A stretch of DNA of 64,000 bases from Mangrovimonas futianensis. Lineage in GTDB: Bacteria; Bacteroidota; Bacteroidia; Flavobacteriales; Flavobacteriaceae. This document shows, in pieces, positions 16,659 to 25,013 of the stretch. The notes under the pieces are model-generated. The model had not been told where the DNA came from, made no database searches, and saw only the letters and a list, made by a program, of their open reading frames with translations. The translations under genes were made by a program, and so were the position numbers. How positions within the stretch are numbered: the stretch's first letter is position 1; each line of letters begins with the position of its first letter. The DNA lies in NCBI RefSeq assembly GCF_021245805.1, contig NZ_JAJJNF010000001.1, positions 496,001 to 560,000 of the forward strand. The letters run 5' to 3'.

Positions 16659-18383
16659 TTAATTAAAAACCTTCAAGTTGTCTAACCTCCATTGTGTTTT
16701 CCAATAAGTATCATCAATCGTTTGGAAAACCCTAACTGAGACATAAAAATTAGACTCAGGTGAAATATTCATTTCCTTTCTTTTGTAATTACTGATAGCA
16801 TATCCCTCAGACTCCATATCCATAGCAGTTTCTACATCTATTTCAATCCAATCACCTTCATTCCAGACTCCAGAACCCGTGTAAGATGTAGAATAGTAAA
16901 AGGTAACCACTGCATTATTAAATTGTGGCGCTTGATTATAAGTTAAATCAAGAGATACGGTCACGTCTCCAGAAACTTCCATTAGAGGAGAAATCACCAC
17001 GTTATCAATAACACCATTTCCATTCTGAGCATTACTATAAAAAAGGACCAAGCCACCATCCGATGTTTGAGTGACATCATCCACATCGGCATACTTCCCA
17101 GCGTTAATATTGTATTTAAATTTTTTAGTATCAGGTAAGTCTTGAGTAGGTAGAGAAAATGCTTCAAAACCTACCTCTTCTAGTTGTGAAACGGTGGCAT
17201 CTTCAAACGTTTGAAGAAAATTAAAGGATGCGAAGTCATTATCCTCTATCGTCATGGTCATTTCCTGAACATTTACCCCTGGTAATAAACCTCCCGTAAC
17301 TGAAGTAATAGTTAAGACAATATCCTCGGCCTCTTCTAAATCTGAATCATCTAGTATTTCTAAATTCAAAGTGGCAGAACTAGAACCAGCTGGAATCATT
17401 AGCACATACGGATTTGTAGAACCTCCATCTACCGTAAAATCTGAACCTAGAGTAGCATCTCCCGAAAAACTGATTTCAACAGTAGCATCAGCTGTAGTAG
17501 TTCCTGATATATCAAACAACACTGCTACTGTACCATCCCCTTCGTTAACAGACATTGATGACGTAGTAAAATCCATCACCGGATTGGGGCTTGCGTCATC
17601 ATTTATAATGGTCACTACAGTTTGTGAAGTGGCCCCAATAGTTAGTCCGCCATCTACTTCTGAAATAGCAAAGACAATATTCTTATCTGCTTCAAATTCA
17701 TCATTATCAATTGAAAGTATATTGAAGTTTGCGGAAGTTGCACCTCCTGGCACGGTTAAAGTGAAGGTATTTGACGATTGTCCTTCAATCGTATAATCTG
17801 TACCATAAACCGCATCTCCTGTAGCTTCTATGGTAATTGCACCTCCATCTGTGGTTGCTTGGTCAAATGATAAATTAACAGTAGTCGGTAAGGTATCATT
17901 CTCATCCATTTCTTGAGAAACACTCTCAAAATTCACAAGAGCTATGTTTGGGTCATCATTTTCTATTATCCTGAAGGTTAAAACATTTTGTTCTCCTACC
18001 TGTAAACTACCAGAAGCTTCACTTATGGTTACGGTCAAATATTTATCCTCCCCAATGACATCATCGTCAATAGGTTTTATGGAAAATGTCGATAACAATC
18101 CACCTGCAGGCACCTCCATTGTGAAATTGGAAGCGTTGGCACTCGTTTCATAATCTACGCCATATTGAGCGCCTGTTATATCAATGGTATAAGAACCACC
18201 TCCATGGTACACATTGTCCATACCAACATTTATAGATAAGGCGGCCGTAGCATTTTCAATTTCAACCAATTCTTCTAATGAAAAATTAACGTTTGCTGTT
18301 CCCCCATAGTTGGACTCATCATCCTCACAGGCAAACAGAATACTCGTAATTATCAATAGTGTTGTTAAAAGCTTGCTTTTCAT
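16659..18383 (-). CDS. Calx-beta repeat surface lipoprotein
   Basis: This 574-residue lipoprotein has a lipobox SILFAC (Cys19) followed by acidic EDDES, the usual surface-export mark of Bacteroidota lipoproteins. Three Calx-beta modules are visible by their repeating pattern of GDA-x-YGTDYT, a PAG/PGG-x-x-x-A/S turn and a DDD-x-x-E-x-x-K/E motif (about 28-140, 150-262, 268-385). The last 180 residues resemble a choice-of-anchor or cleaved-adhesin jelly roll (FLQTFEDATVSQLEEVGFEAF and onwards). It is the first gene of a unit with a GH5 and a T9SS protein, so a surface glycan-binding role is likely (inference). The promoter region carries the same 19-bp element as the susC promoter. Confidence 0.8.
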   Translation of the reverse strand: MKSKLLTTLLIITSILFACEDDESNYGGTANVNFSLEELVEIENATAALSINVGMDNVYHGGGSYTIDITGAQYGVDYETSANASNFTMEVPAGGLLSTFSIKPIDDDVIGEDKYLTVTISEASGSLQVGEQNVLTFRIIENDDPNIALVNFESVSQEMDENDTLPTTVNLSFDQATTDGGAITIEATGDAVYGTDYTIEGQSSNTFTLTVPGGATSANFNILSIDNDEFEADKNIVFAISEVDGGLTIGATSQTVVTIINDDASPNPVMDFTTSSMSVNEGDGTVAVLFDISGTTTADATVEISFSGDATLGSDFTVDGGSTNPYVLMIPAGSSSATLNLEILDDSDLEEAEDIVLTITSVTGGLLPGVNVQEMTMTIEDNDFASFNFLQTFEDATVSQLEEVGFEAFSLPTQDLPDTKKFKYNINAGKYADVDDVTQTSDGGLVLFYSNAQNGNGVIDNVVISPLMEVSGDVTVSLDLTYNQAPQFNNAVVTFYYSTSYTGSGVWNEGDWIEIDVETAMDMESEGYAISNYKRKEMNISPESNFYVSVRVFQTIDDTYWKTQWRLDNLKVFN

Positions 18384-18433
18384 AGTTTGTGTTAATTTTG
18401 CATGATAAAATTCCTAAAATTTATAAAAATCAA

Positions 18434-18452
18434 GGTTTAATAATTGTCAGAT
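18434..18452. promoter_or_regulatory. 19-bp element shared with the susC promoter
   Basis: Plus-strand GGTTTAATAATTGTCAGAT matches the element before susC at 17 of 19 positions, in the same orientation relative to the downstream genes. It is 51-69 bases before the Calx-beta start codon. It is a candidate binding site of the locus HTCS regulator. Confidence 0.55.
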
Positions 18453-18534
18453 AGGGTTCGAAAATTGTGATAACTGTAATTTTTACAGTGTAAATTTGAA
18501 TAAAGAGCAATAAATTAGGGTTCCTATTAAAAAA

Positions 18535-20007
18535 CTAATACCCCTCGATATTCATTCTATATTGCGTATGCAAAACGGAATGAAGTTGCTTTACGATATC
18601 CTGATAGGCAAGTTTACCCACCACATTTTCATTTTCATCGGGATCCAAATTAAGGTCGTAAAGCATACTATCTATTAAAGACCCATCTTGGAGATTAATG
18701 TATTCGGTATAGCTATAATTTGGAGTTTGCAATGTAAAGCCATTGCCTTTTTTAATCAAAATATAATCCTTCCCTGGTAAGTTTGGATTCTCTAGAATAG
18801 GGACCAGACTCTTACCATCTAACTTATCTTTTGGCATTTGAAGTTCACACAATTCTGCCAAGGTCGGATAAATATCTACAAGCTCTACAAGTGCATTGGA
18901 TGATGTTCCATTATTTTTTGAAAATGGATTGTAAATAATCAGTGGAACTTTGGTAGATGTGCGGTAGTTGGTAAATTTGGCCCATTGGGTATGCTCTTGC
19001 AAATTATAACCGTGATCTGAAACCAAAACAACCAAGGTGTTGTCATCAAGATTTTGTTCTCGTAATTCCTTTAAAATTTTCCCAATCAAGGTATCAACAT
19101 AACTTACCGTTGCATAATAACCATGTATAAGATCAACTGCCAACGAATCGCTCACTTGACCTTCTTTTGGAATCCCAGAATAAGCTCTCATTTCAGGCCA
19201 TTTGCTTATGGATATGCTCGGTGCATTCTTGGGTACAAAATTATTGTAAGGTTGCTTAACACTATCCCTTGGATATAAATCCCAATATTTTTTAGGAGCA
19301 TTAAATGGTAAATGCGGACTAATAAAGCCTGCTGTCAAAAAAAATGGAGTCTTCGAATTCTTTAATTTCTTCAGATCTCGTATAACCTTTTCCGTCATCA
19401 AACCATCTATATAAATGGAATCATGGACTGCTGCACTTTCAAAAGCTGGTCCTGTATTTGTCAATCGGTATTCCTCAATGTTTTCTGGCAATTGATAATC
19501 TTTCCAAAGCGATTGCCAATAATCAGTTGGAGATAATCCCAAGTCGTTCTCATCAAAAGCATATGGCCGCCATATTTCATCCCAGTCCTCTTCCCTATCA
19601 TCGAGATGATGATAAATTTTTCCATTGGAAATAGTAGTATAACCATTCATCCGAAACAATTGAGGCAAAGTAACGGCATCAGGTGTTTCTTCTTCCACAA
19701 ATGTATTATAATTCAGAAACCGATTCTTGGTTGGCAATAATCCTGTTAACATACTGGCTCTTGAGGCACCACAGACTGGCACATTACAATAAGCGTTATT
19801 GAACTTTATACCATTGGCAGCTAAATTATCCATGTTAGGTGCAATTACAATGGGTTGTCCATAGGCAGCCCATTCTGGACGCAAGTCGTCCATATACAAC
19901 AAAAGCACATTAGGTTTCAAATTTGCTGGTTGAAATAAGTCCCCTTTAAAACTCATGAAAATCAAAACCAACGACAACGATGCCAGTCCAATTATCTTTC
20001 TACGCAT
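18535..20007 (-). CDS. Sulfatase, iduronate-2-sulfatase-like (S1 family)
   Basis: This 490-residue arylsulfatase-fold enzyme has an N-terminal hydrophobic signal or anchor (about 5-20). Calcium ligands are in LYMDDLRP (Asp40, Asp41). The active-site motif is VCGASRASMLTG, with Cys79 as the residue to be oxidised to formylglycine; it has Ala instead of the usual Pro at position +2 (CxASR). VSDHGYNLQEHTQW is the second metal and sulfate-site block. The overall form resembles iduronate-2-sulfatase-like S1_7 enzymes. It is the last gene of the SusC-led operon. Probably periplasmic, removing sulfate from oligosaccharides. Substrate position unknown. Confidence 0.88.
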   Translation of the reverse strand: MRRKIIGLASLSLVLIFMSFKGDLFQPANLKPNVLLLYMDDLRPEWAAYGQPIVIAPNMDNLAANGIKFNNAYCNVPVCGASRASMLTGLLPTKNRFLNYNTFVEEETPDAVTLPQLFRMNGYTTISNGKIYHHLDDREEDWDEIWRPYAFDENDLGLSPTDYWQSLWKDYQLPENIEEYRLTNTGPAFESAAVHDSIYIDGLMTEKVIRDLKKLKNSKTPFFLTAGFISPHLPFNAPKKYWDLYPRDSVKQPYNNFVPKNAPSISISKWPEMRAYSGIPKEGQVSDSLAVDLIHGYYATVSYVDTLIGKILKELREQNLDDNTLVVLVSDHGYNLQEHTQWAKFTNYRTSTKVPLIIYNPFSKNNGTSSNALVELVDIYPTLAELCELQMPKDKLDGKSLVPILENPNLPGKDYILIKKGNGFTLQTPNYSYTEYINLQDGSLIDSMLYDLNLDPDENENVVGKLAYQDIVKQLHSVLHTQYRMNIEGY

Positions 20008-20094
20008 GTTAATAGTTTTCTACTATGATTAAAATGATGAATGTCTTCAAACCTTCCTTTTCTAAAATCAATATTAAACAAGAAAAACTCTTAT

Positions 20095-21780
20095 CTATAA
20101 TTTATACCTTTTGATATCACTTTCTTTGTATCCGATTCTTTGTGACATTGTATAAATGTAAAATCCTTGTTTTACATCAATTGGTTTAGAATACAACTTC
20201 CAGCCACTATCAAAATCTAATTTCTCATCAGGATTTTCTGAAATATAGTAGGCTACGGATGCTCCTTGTGTATCACAGTCTAAGGAAACTTCTCCATTTT
20301 CATAATTCAATTTAACGGGCTTGGTTATAGGCTGTTCAAATTGGGGCCACATGGCGGCAATCAATTCACTCTCTGGCATGGTGCCTAAATCTGGTCTATC
20401 CTTTTGAAATTCCTCCAAAGCATGTCTCATTTTGATTAGATCTTCTGTGTAGGTAGAATCCAATGCCAAATTATTGAGGTTATGAGGGTCCTTTTCCACA
20501 TCATATAATTCCTCAATTTTTTTGGTTTCAAACCACATTTGTTCGATGGAATCTAACTTACCTTGTTCTTGAAGCCCTAGAAAAACTGGCATCATTGGGA
20601 TTTGTTTTCTGTACCCAACATCTTTGTATTTCGTTAGCTCTGGAAAATCATTTCTTAAGTAAAGAAACCGTTTATTCCTTATCGCCCTAATACGGTCTGA
20701 AAATTCATCAAATCGGTCAGAACTGCCGAATACAAAATCTCTTTCTTTTGACTTGTAATCACCCATAAAAGCATGTCCCTCCATATAAGGCTTTGGTTTT
20801 TCGCCAATAAGGCTTAACATGGTAGGCGCCAAATCCACAAACGAAATCAGTTGGTCAGTTCTACCTACCGCACCATTAAGATTCTTTACCATAAAAGGAA
20901 CCTTTAATCCTGAATCGTAAATTTCACGTTTTTGACGTGGTAGCGGCCCGCCATGATCACTGTAGAAAAAAATAATGGTATTGTCATAAAGGTTGGCATC
21001 TTTCAATTCCTTAATAATCTTACCAACCTTAGCGTCCATAATCTCTATATTGCTGTAATTTCTTGCCACTGTTTCCCTTGTAGCCTTGTTATCTGGCAAA
21101 TAAGGTGGAACAGGAACACTATCTGCATTTACCGTTAAGGGCATATCTTCATGTTTCCATAATTGACTTTCATGGGTTTCATTTATATTAAAAACAGCAA
21201 AGAATGGTTGATTTTTGGATCTGTTTTTAAAATGGGCTTTGGGTCCATTTTCATCCCAAGCCGTAACTGGTGCCGCAAATTGATAATCCGTTTTTGGATT
21301 GTTTGTACAGAAATACCCCAATTCTCTCAAATATTCTGTAAAACATTTAACATCTGGCGGAATCACGGCAGCATATTGTCTTATAGGATGACCTTCAAGA
21401 TCATTCGTTTGATATGCTTCAGCAGATTTATATTCACGCTTTCCCCAACCTTGAACATCCATTCCAGTTCTCATATGCATGGTCCCAATACTGGTTGGGT
21501 ACATACCCGTAATAATACTCGATCTGCTTGGAGCACACACCCCTACTGGAGCAAAGGCGTTGTCAAAAATCAAACTTTCTTTTGCCAATCGGTCTAAGTT
21601 TGGTGTTTGTGCCGTTGAATCTCCATAAAATGACAAGGTAGGACTGATATCCTCACAGGTTATCCAAACAATATTTGGTCTTTGTTTGCCTTCTTGTACC
21701 GAATTTTGACCCTTTTTTGTATCAAGATTTTCACAAGTAAACAAAAGAAGGACCATCAAAAAAATACTTCCTAGTCTCAC
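20095..21780 (-). CDS. Sulfatase with C-terminal extension, lipoprotein
   Basis: This 561-residue S1 sulfatase starts with a GTG at 21780 that shares its first base with the TAG stop of the GH10 upstream. It has a lipobox LLLFTC (Cys16). Metal ligands are around TCEDISP (Glu43, Asp44), the formylglycine motif is GVCAPSRSS (Cys82), and a second block is FFYSDHGGPLPRQK. The last about 70 residues (from ENGEVSLDCDTQGASVAYY) look like the C-terminal beta-sandwich found after hexosaminidases and some S1_8-type sulfatases. Because coupling to the GH10 is so tight, it probably acts on the same oligosaccharide. Confidence 0.88.
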   Translation of the reverse strand: MRLGSIFLMVLLLFTCENLDTKKGQNSVQEGKQRPNIVWITCEDISPTLSFYGDSTAQTPNLDRLAKESLIFDNAFAPVGVCAPSRSSIITGMYPTSIGTMHMRTGMDVQGWGKREYKSAEAYQTNDLEGHPIRQYAAVIPPDVKCFTEYLRELGYFCTNNPKTDYQFAAPVTAWDENGPKAHFKNRSKNQPFFAVFNINETHESQLWKHEDMPLTVNADSVPVPPYLPDNKATRETVARNYSNIEIMDAKVGKIIKELKDANLYDNTIIFFYSDHGGPLPRQKREIYDSGLKVPFMVKNLNGAVGRTDQLISFVDLAPTMLSLIGEKPKPYMEGHAFMGDYKSKERDFVFGSSDRFDEFSDRIRAIRNKRFLYLRNDFPELTKYKDVGYRKQIPMMPVFLGLQEQGKLDSIEQMWFETKKIEELYDVEKDPHNLNNLALDSTYTEDLIKMRHALEEFQKDRPDLGTMPESELIAAMWPQFEQPITKPVKLNYENGEVSLDCDTQGASVAYYISENPDEKLDFDSGWKLYSKPIDVKQGFYIYTMSQRIGYKESDIKRYKL

Positions 21781-23543
21781 TATATATTGATTTTGAATGT
21801 TGAATTTTTACGTGGCAATAAATCAAAAGTTCCTTTGATTACTTTTCCATCTTGTACAAAAGAATATTCATAGGTTCCAAAAAACCCTCTCCCAGATACT
21901 TCCCCATTTTCATTGGTTTCACCATAAACATTGGTTTTCCATTCCTCATGAACCAAGGAGAAAAAAGCCTTCCCCATAACTCCTATTTGCCCATCTTCTG
22001 TATAGATATCTACTTTATCCCTGTCATCATCTGTACAACCCCAAAATAGAAACTCACTCACATAAGGGTGGCTAAAAGCTGCAATCATAAAATCTCTTGT
22101 GTACTGCTCTCTGATTTCGGGATCCTGAACATCCATGGTGAATTCAGACACTCCGATTTGTTTCCCAAGAGATGCGTAATAATTCAATAGTTCCAAAACC
22201 CTTTCTGGAGGCGTTAAATCACTTCCTATATGACATTGAATTCCGATACCTTGAACCAATCCGCCAGTGTTGGCATCAATCCGTTTGATAAAATCGTAAT
22301 ACCATTGTTGCTTTTTGGTATCAATTCCCCCTTTGCTTATGATCCCATATTCGTTGGTGTACCTTAAAGCTAGAGGTTGATGCTTTTTAGCTGCTTTAAA
22401 ACCATCATACAGAATTTGTTCAGAACCTGTGATTTTCTGTAAGTCTTTATTGGTATAAGCCTCATTCACGACATCCCACTTAAAAATGCGGCCTTTGGTA
22501 ACTTCAAGCAGATTATTGACGTGGGTTTCCACAATCTCAGAAACCTTTTCAGGATTGTCTCTGTTTTGTCTAACCTCGGGAGTCAAATATTGAAACCCGG
22601 GCCAAATTAAAACATGTCCCTTGACATCAATATCATCTTTCTCCAAAACATCCAAAGCTTCTAAGGTTACTTTTCTTTTATTCTCTCGATTCCAAGCTTT
22701 GATTTTTAAATCGTTTGCCAAAACCGTGTAATGAAACGCCTTTTTGAAGTTTTCATATTTAAGGTTTCCTTCAACTATGTCTTGTGCATCCATGGCTGCA
22801 CCAAATGGAAATGCATGTTTAACCAATTTAATACTGATATTTTGGTGGGCAGCCGGTTGACCATCCTTAAGTAATTGAACCGTGAACTTGCCTTTTCTCA
22901 GCATCTCAATGCGCTCATTGGCTTTTTGGCGCCATTCGGCATCGGCTTCCATCCCGGCATAAGAAATTTTAGTTTTGGGTAAAGAGGTTACCTCTGTTCC
23001 TTCTGGATAAACTTGAAATTTAATATCCTTAATTAAAAATTCTTGAGGTTTGAACCCATATTGAAGAACCAATCTAAAATCATCTTTTGATATATCCCTT
23101 GTCGCCTGAAATGGAATAAAATATTCCTGCCAATCTGAAGAGATACTCAGAGTGCTCGTGAGATTATCTTGATAAGATTCTGATTGTCTAAAGAGCCAAA
23201 GCATTTTTGCCTCCCCCGTTTCAAGCGAAGAAAAAACTGTTTTGGCCTGAAATGAAAGCAAGAATACCTGGCCCTTACTGAAATCGGTATGCTTCGTTGG
23301 TATTTTATTGGCTAGTTGATAGATAAATTGAGGTTGATCACTGGTTGTAACCGTAAAAATTTGCTCATCATCCACTTGGTTCATCGTTATCTTCCCGCTA
23401 TCCTTGTCACTGGTTAAAAACCTCATTTTTGATGCATCAATGATATTGTGACCATTTATTATAGTCTGAGCTTTTACAAATCCGGTCATCAAAAAAAACA
23501 GGATAAGAAATTGCTTTCCTCTTTTAAAATTTTTCATGTTCAA
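21780..23543 (-). CDS. GH10 glycoside hydrolase with N-terminal CBM-like domain
   Basis: This 587-residue secreted enzyme has a signal peptide ending near KAQT. A jelly-roll module occupies about 30-180 (ending IKDIKFQVYPEGTEV). A linking stretch with KFTVQLLKDGQPAAHQN (about 219-235) is followed by HAFPFGAAM (243-251), a layout reminiscent of plant GH10 xylanases. The barrel carries the acid/base Glu361 in WDVVNEAYT and the nucleophile Glu467 in GVSEFTMD. The usual substrate-binding WHxQ is altered: GHVLIWPGFQ keeps His310 and Trp314 but lacks the second His. GH10 normally cleaves beta-1,4-xylan. With sulfatases around it, the substrate may be a sulfated xylan-type chain (inference). Confidence 0.88.
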   Translation of the reverse strand: MNMKNFKRGKQFLILFFLMTGFVKAQTIINGHNIIDASKMRFLTSDKDSGKITMNQVDDEQIFTVTTSDQPQFIYQLANKIPTKHTDFSKGQVFLLSFQAKTVFSSLETGEAKMLWLFRQSESYQDNLTSTLSISSDWQEYFIPFQATRDISKDDFRLVLQYGFKPQEFLIKDIKFQVYPEGTEVTSLPKTKISYAGMEADAEWRQKANERIEMLRKGKFTVQLLKDGQPAAHQNISIKLVKHAFPFGAAMDAQDIVEGNLKYENFKKAFHYTVLANDLKIKAWNRENKRKVTLEALDVLEKDDIDVKGHVLIWPGFQYLTPEVRQNRDNPEKVSEIVETHVNNLLEVTKGRIFKWDVVNEAYTNKDLQKITGSEQILYDGFKAAKKHQPLALRYTNEYGIISKGGIDTKKQQWYYDFIKRIDANTGGLVQGIGIQCHIGSDLTPPERVLELLNYYASLGKQIGVSEFTMDVQDPEIREQYTRDFMIAAFSHPYVSEFLFWGCTDDDRDKVDIYTEDGQIGVMGKAFFSLVHEEWKTNVYGETNENGEVSGRGFFGTYEYSFVQDGKVIKGTFDLLPRKNSTFKINI

Positions 23544-23576
23544 TAAATTTTTTCTCCTAATTGGCGTTTAAATCTC

Positions 23577-25013
23577 TCAATCCTTTTTTGGACTTAATTT
23601 ATAATTTGGATTTGGTCTTGGATCTTGATAGCTCGTTTCGTTTTTCCATTGTTCTAATTGTATCTTTAGTTTTTTGGACAATTCAGGAAAATCTTGATAG
23701 ACATCCTTAGTTTCATATGGGTCCGTTGTTAAATGATACATATAATAAGAATGATTCTCAACCACTTCTGTTAACTTATACCCATCCATTTGAATTACAT
23801 TCACCCATTGGCTCCTGAATTCACGAGTTTTAGGATTATACCCAGCATAATTGGTATATTCCCAAATTAAGGCCTTCCTTTTTGTCTTGTTTAGAGATCC
23901 TAATAGGATAGGGGATAAATCTTCACCATCCAATTGATAGTTTTCTGGTTTTTGAGAGTTAGTTAAACCTAGGATAGTTGGGTAAAGGTCTATATGGATT
24001 ATTGGCTCTTTGCTTAAAGTATTAAAAGCAATGTGGTTTGGCCATTTGAAAATATACGGAACGCGTATACCTCCTTCAAAAGTTTCTCCTTTCACGCCTT
24101 TATATGGCTGATTAAAGATATTGCTTTCGGTTTTGTAATGACCATTGTCACTAGTAAATATAACAATTGTATCATCTTCCAATCCTAATTCATTTAGTTT
24201 AGATAATAACTGACCTACACTATCATCTAAGCTCTTTATCATGGCTAAAACTTTAATTTCGTCAGGGCCTACCGAATCATTTCCTTGGAGTTTATTTTTA
24301 AAATGGTCAAGGTACTTTTTTTTAGGTTCTAGAGGTTTGTGAACCAAATAGTAGGGAACATATGCAAAGAAAGGATTTTTAGAAGCTTTGGCTTTTTTTA
24401 TAAAATCAATAGTTTTTTCAGTTATATAATCGGCTGAATATAAAGACGCGTCTATGTTGTTTTGTTTAGGATAGGTTTTAAAGTTATAATGTCCAGTGAT
24501 TTCAAAACCTTCATCAAAACCTTGATTTTGAATTTGAAGTTCGTTATGACCCAAATGCCATTTCCCATAAGCGGATGTCATGTAGCCATTAGCTTTTAAA
24601 GCTTCAGCTATTGTGATCTTATTTAAGGTTAGACCCACCCCAGAACCTTCTAAGTGGTAGTTGTCTGGAGGGAGATATTTCATTCCATTTAGTGTTTTTT
24701 CATCTTTTTTAAACCGGTCTGCAACCCGATACACTTGATGTCTCGGAACGTACTGGCCAGACATAATTGAAGCTCTGGAGGGCGCGCAAGTTGGATCGTT
24801 AGAATAACCATTAGTAAAATGCATCCCTTCGGAAAACAACTTATCAATATTTGGAGATTCCACAAGATGGTTACCATAACAGTTTAAGGCGTTAATACCT
24901 AGGTCATCTGCTAAAATAAATAAGATGTTAGGCTTATTTACAGTCTTGTTCTGAGCTTGCCCAATGTAAAGTATTAGGCAAAAAAGGAGAATTAAAAATT
25001 TATTCATAAACAT
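23577..25013 (-). CDS. Arylsulfatase (S1 family)
   Basis: This 478-residue sulfatase has a signal peptide (LLFCLILYIGQAQN). Motifs are FILADDLG (Asp36, Asp37), the formylglycine site DPTCAPSRASIMSG (Cys76) and FTSDNGHYKTES in place of the more usual SDHG. Two ATGs (25013, 25007) are possible; the first overlaps the end of the GH29 gene by 14 bases, showing translational coupling. Of the seven sulfatases of this locus it is one of two with Asn in the SDN/H motif region, as seen in arylsulfatase A-like subfamilies. Probably periplasmic. Confidence 0.88.
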   Translation of the reverse strand: MFMNKFLILLFCLILYIGQAQNKTVNKPNILFILADDLGINALNCYGNHLVESPNIDKLFSEGMHFTNGYSNDPTCAPSRASIMSGQYVPRHQVYRVADRFKKDEKTLNGMKYLPPDNYHLEGSGVGLTLNKITIAEALKANGYMTSAYGKWHLGHNELQIQNQGFDEGFEITGHYNFKTYPKQNNIDASLYSADYITEKTIDFIKKAKASKNPFFAYVPYYLVHKPLEPKKKYLDHFKNKLQGNDSVGPDEIKVLAMIKSLDDSVGQLLSKLNELGLEDDTIVIFTSDNGHYKTESNIFNQPYKGVKGETFEGGIRVPYIFKWPNHIAFNTLSKEPIIHIDLYPTILGLTNSQKPENYQLDGEDLSPILLGSLNKTKRKALIWEYTNYAGYNPKTREFRSQWVNVIQMDGYKLTEVVENHSYYMYHLTTDPYETKDVYQDFPELSKKLKIQLEQWKNETSYQDPRPNPNYKLSPKKD

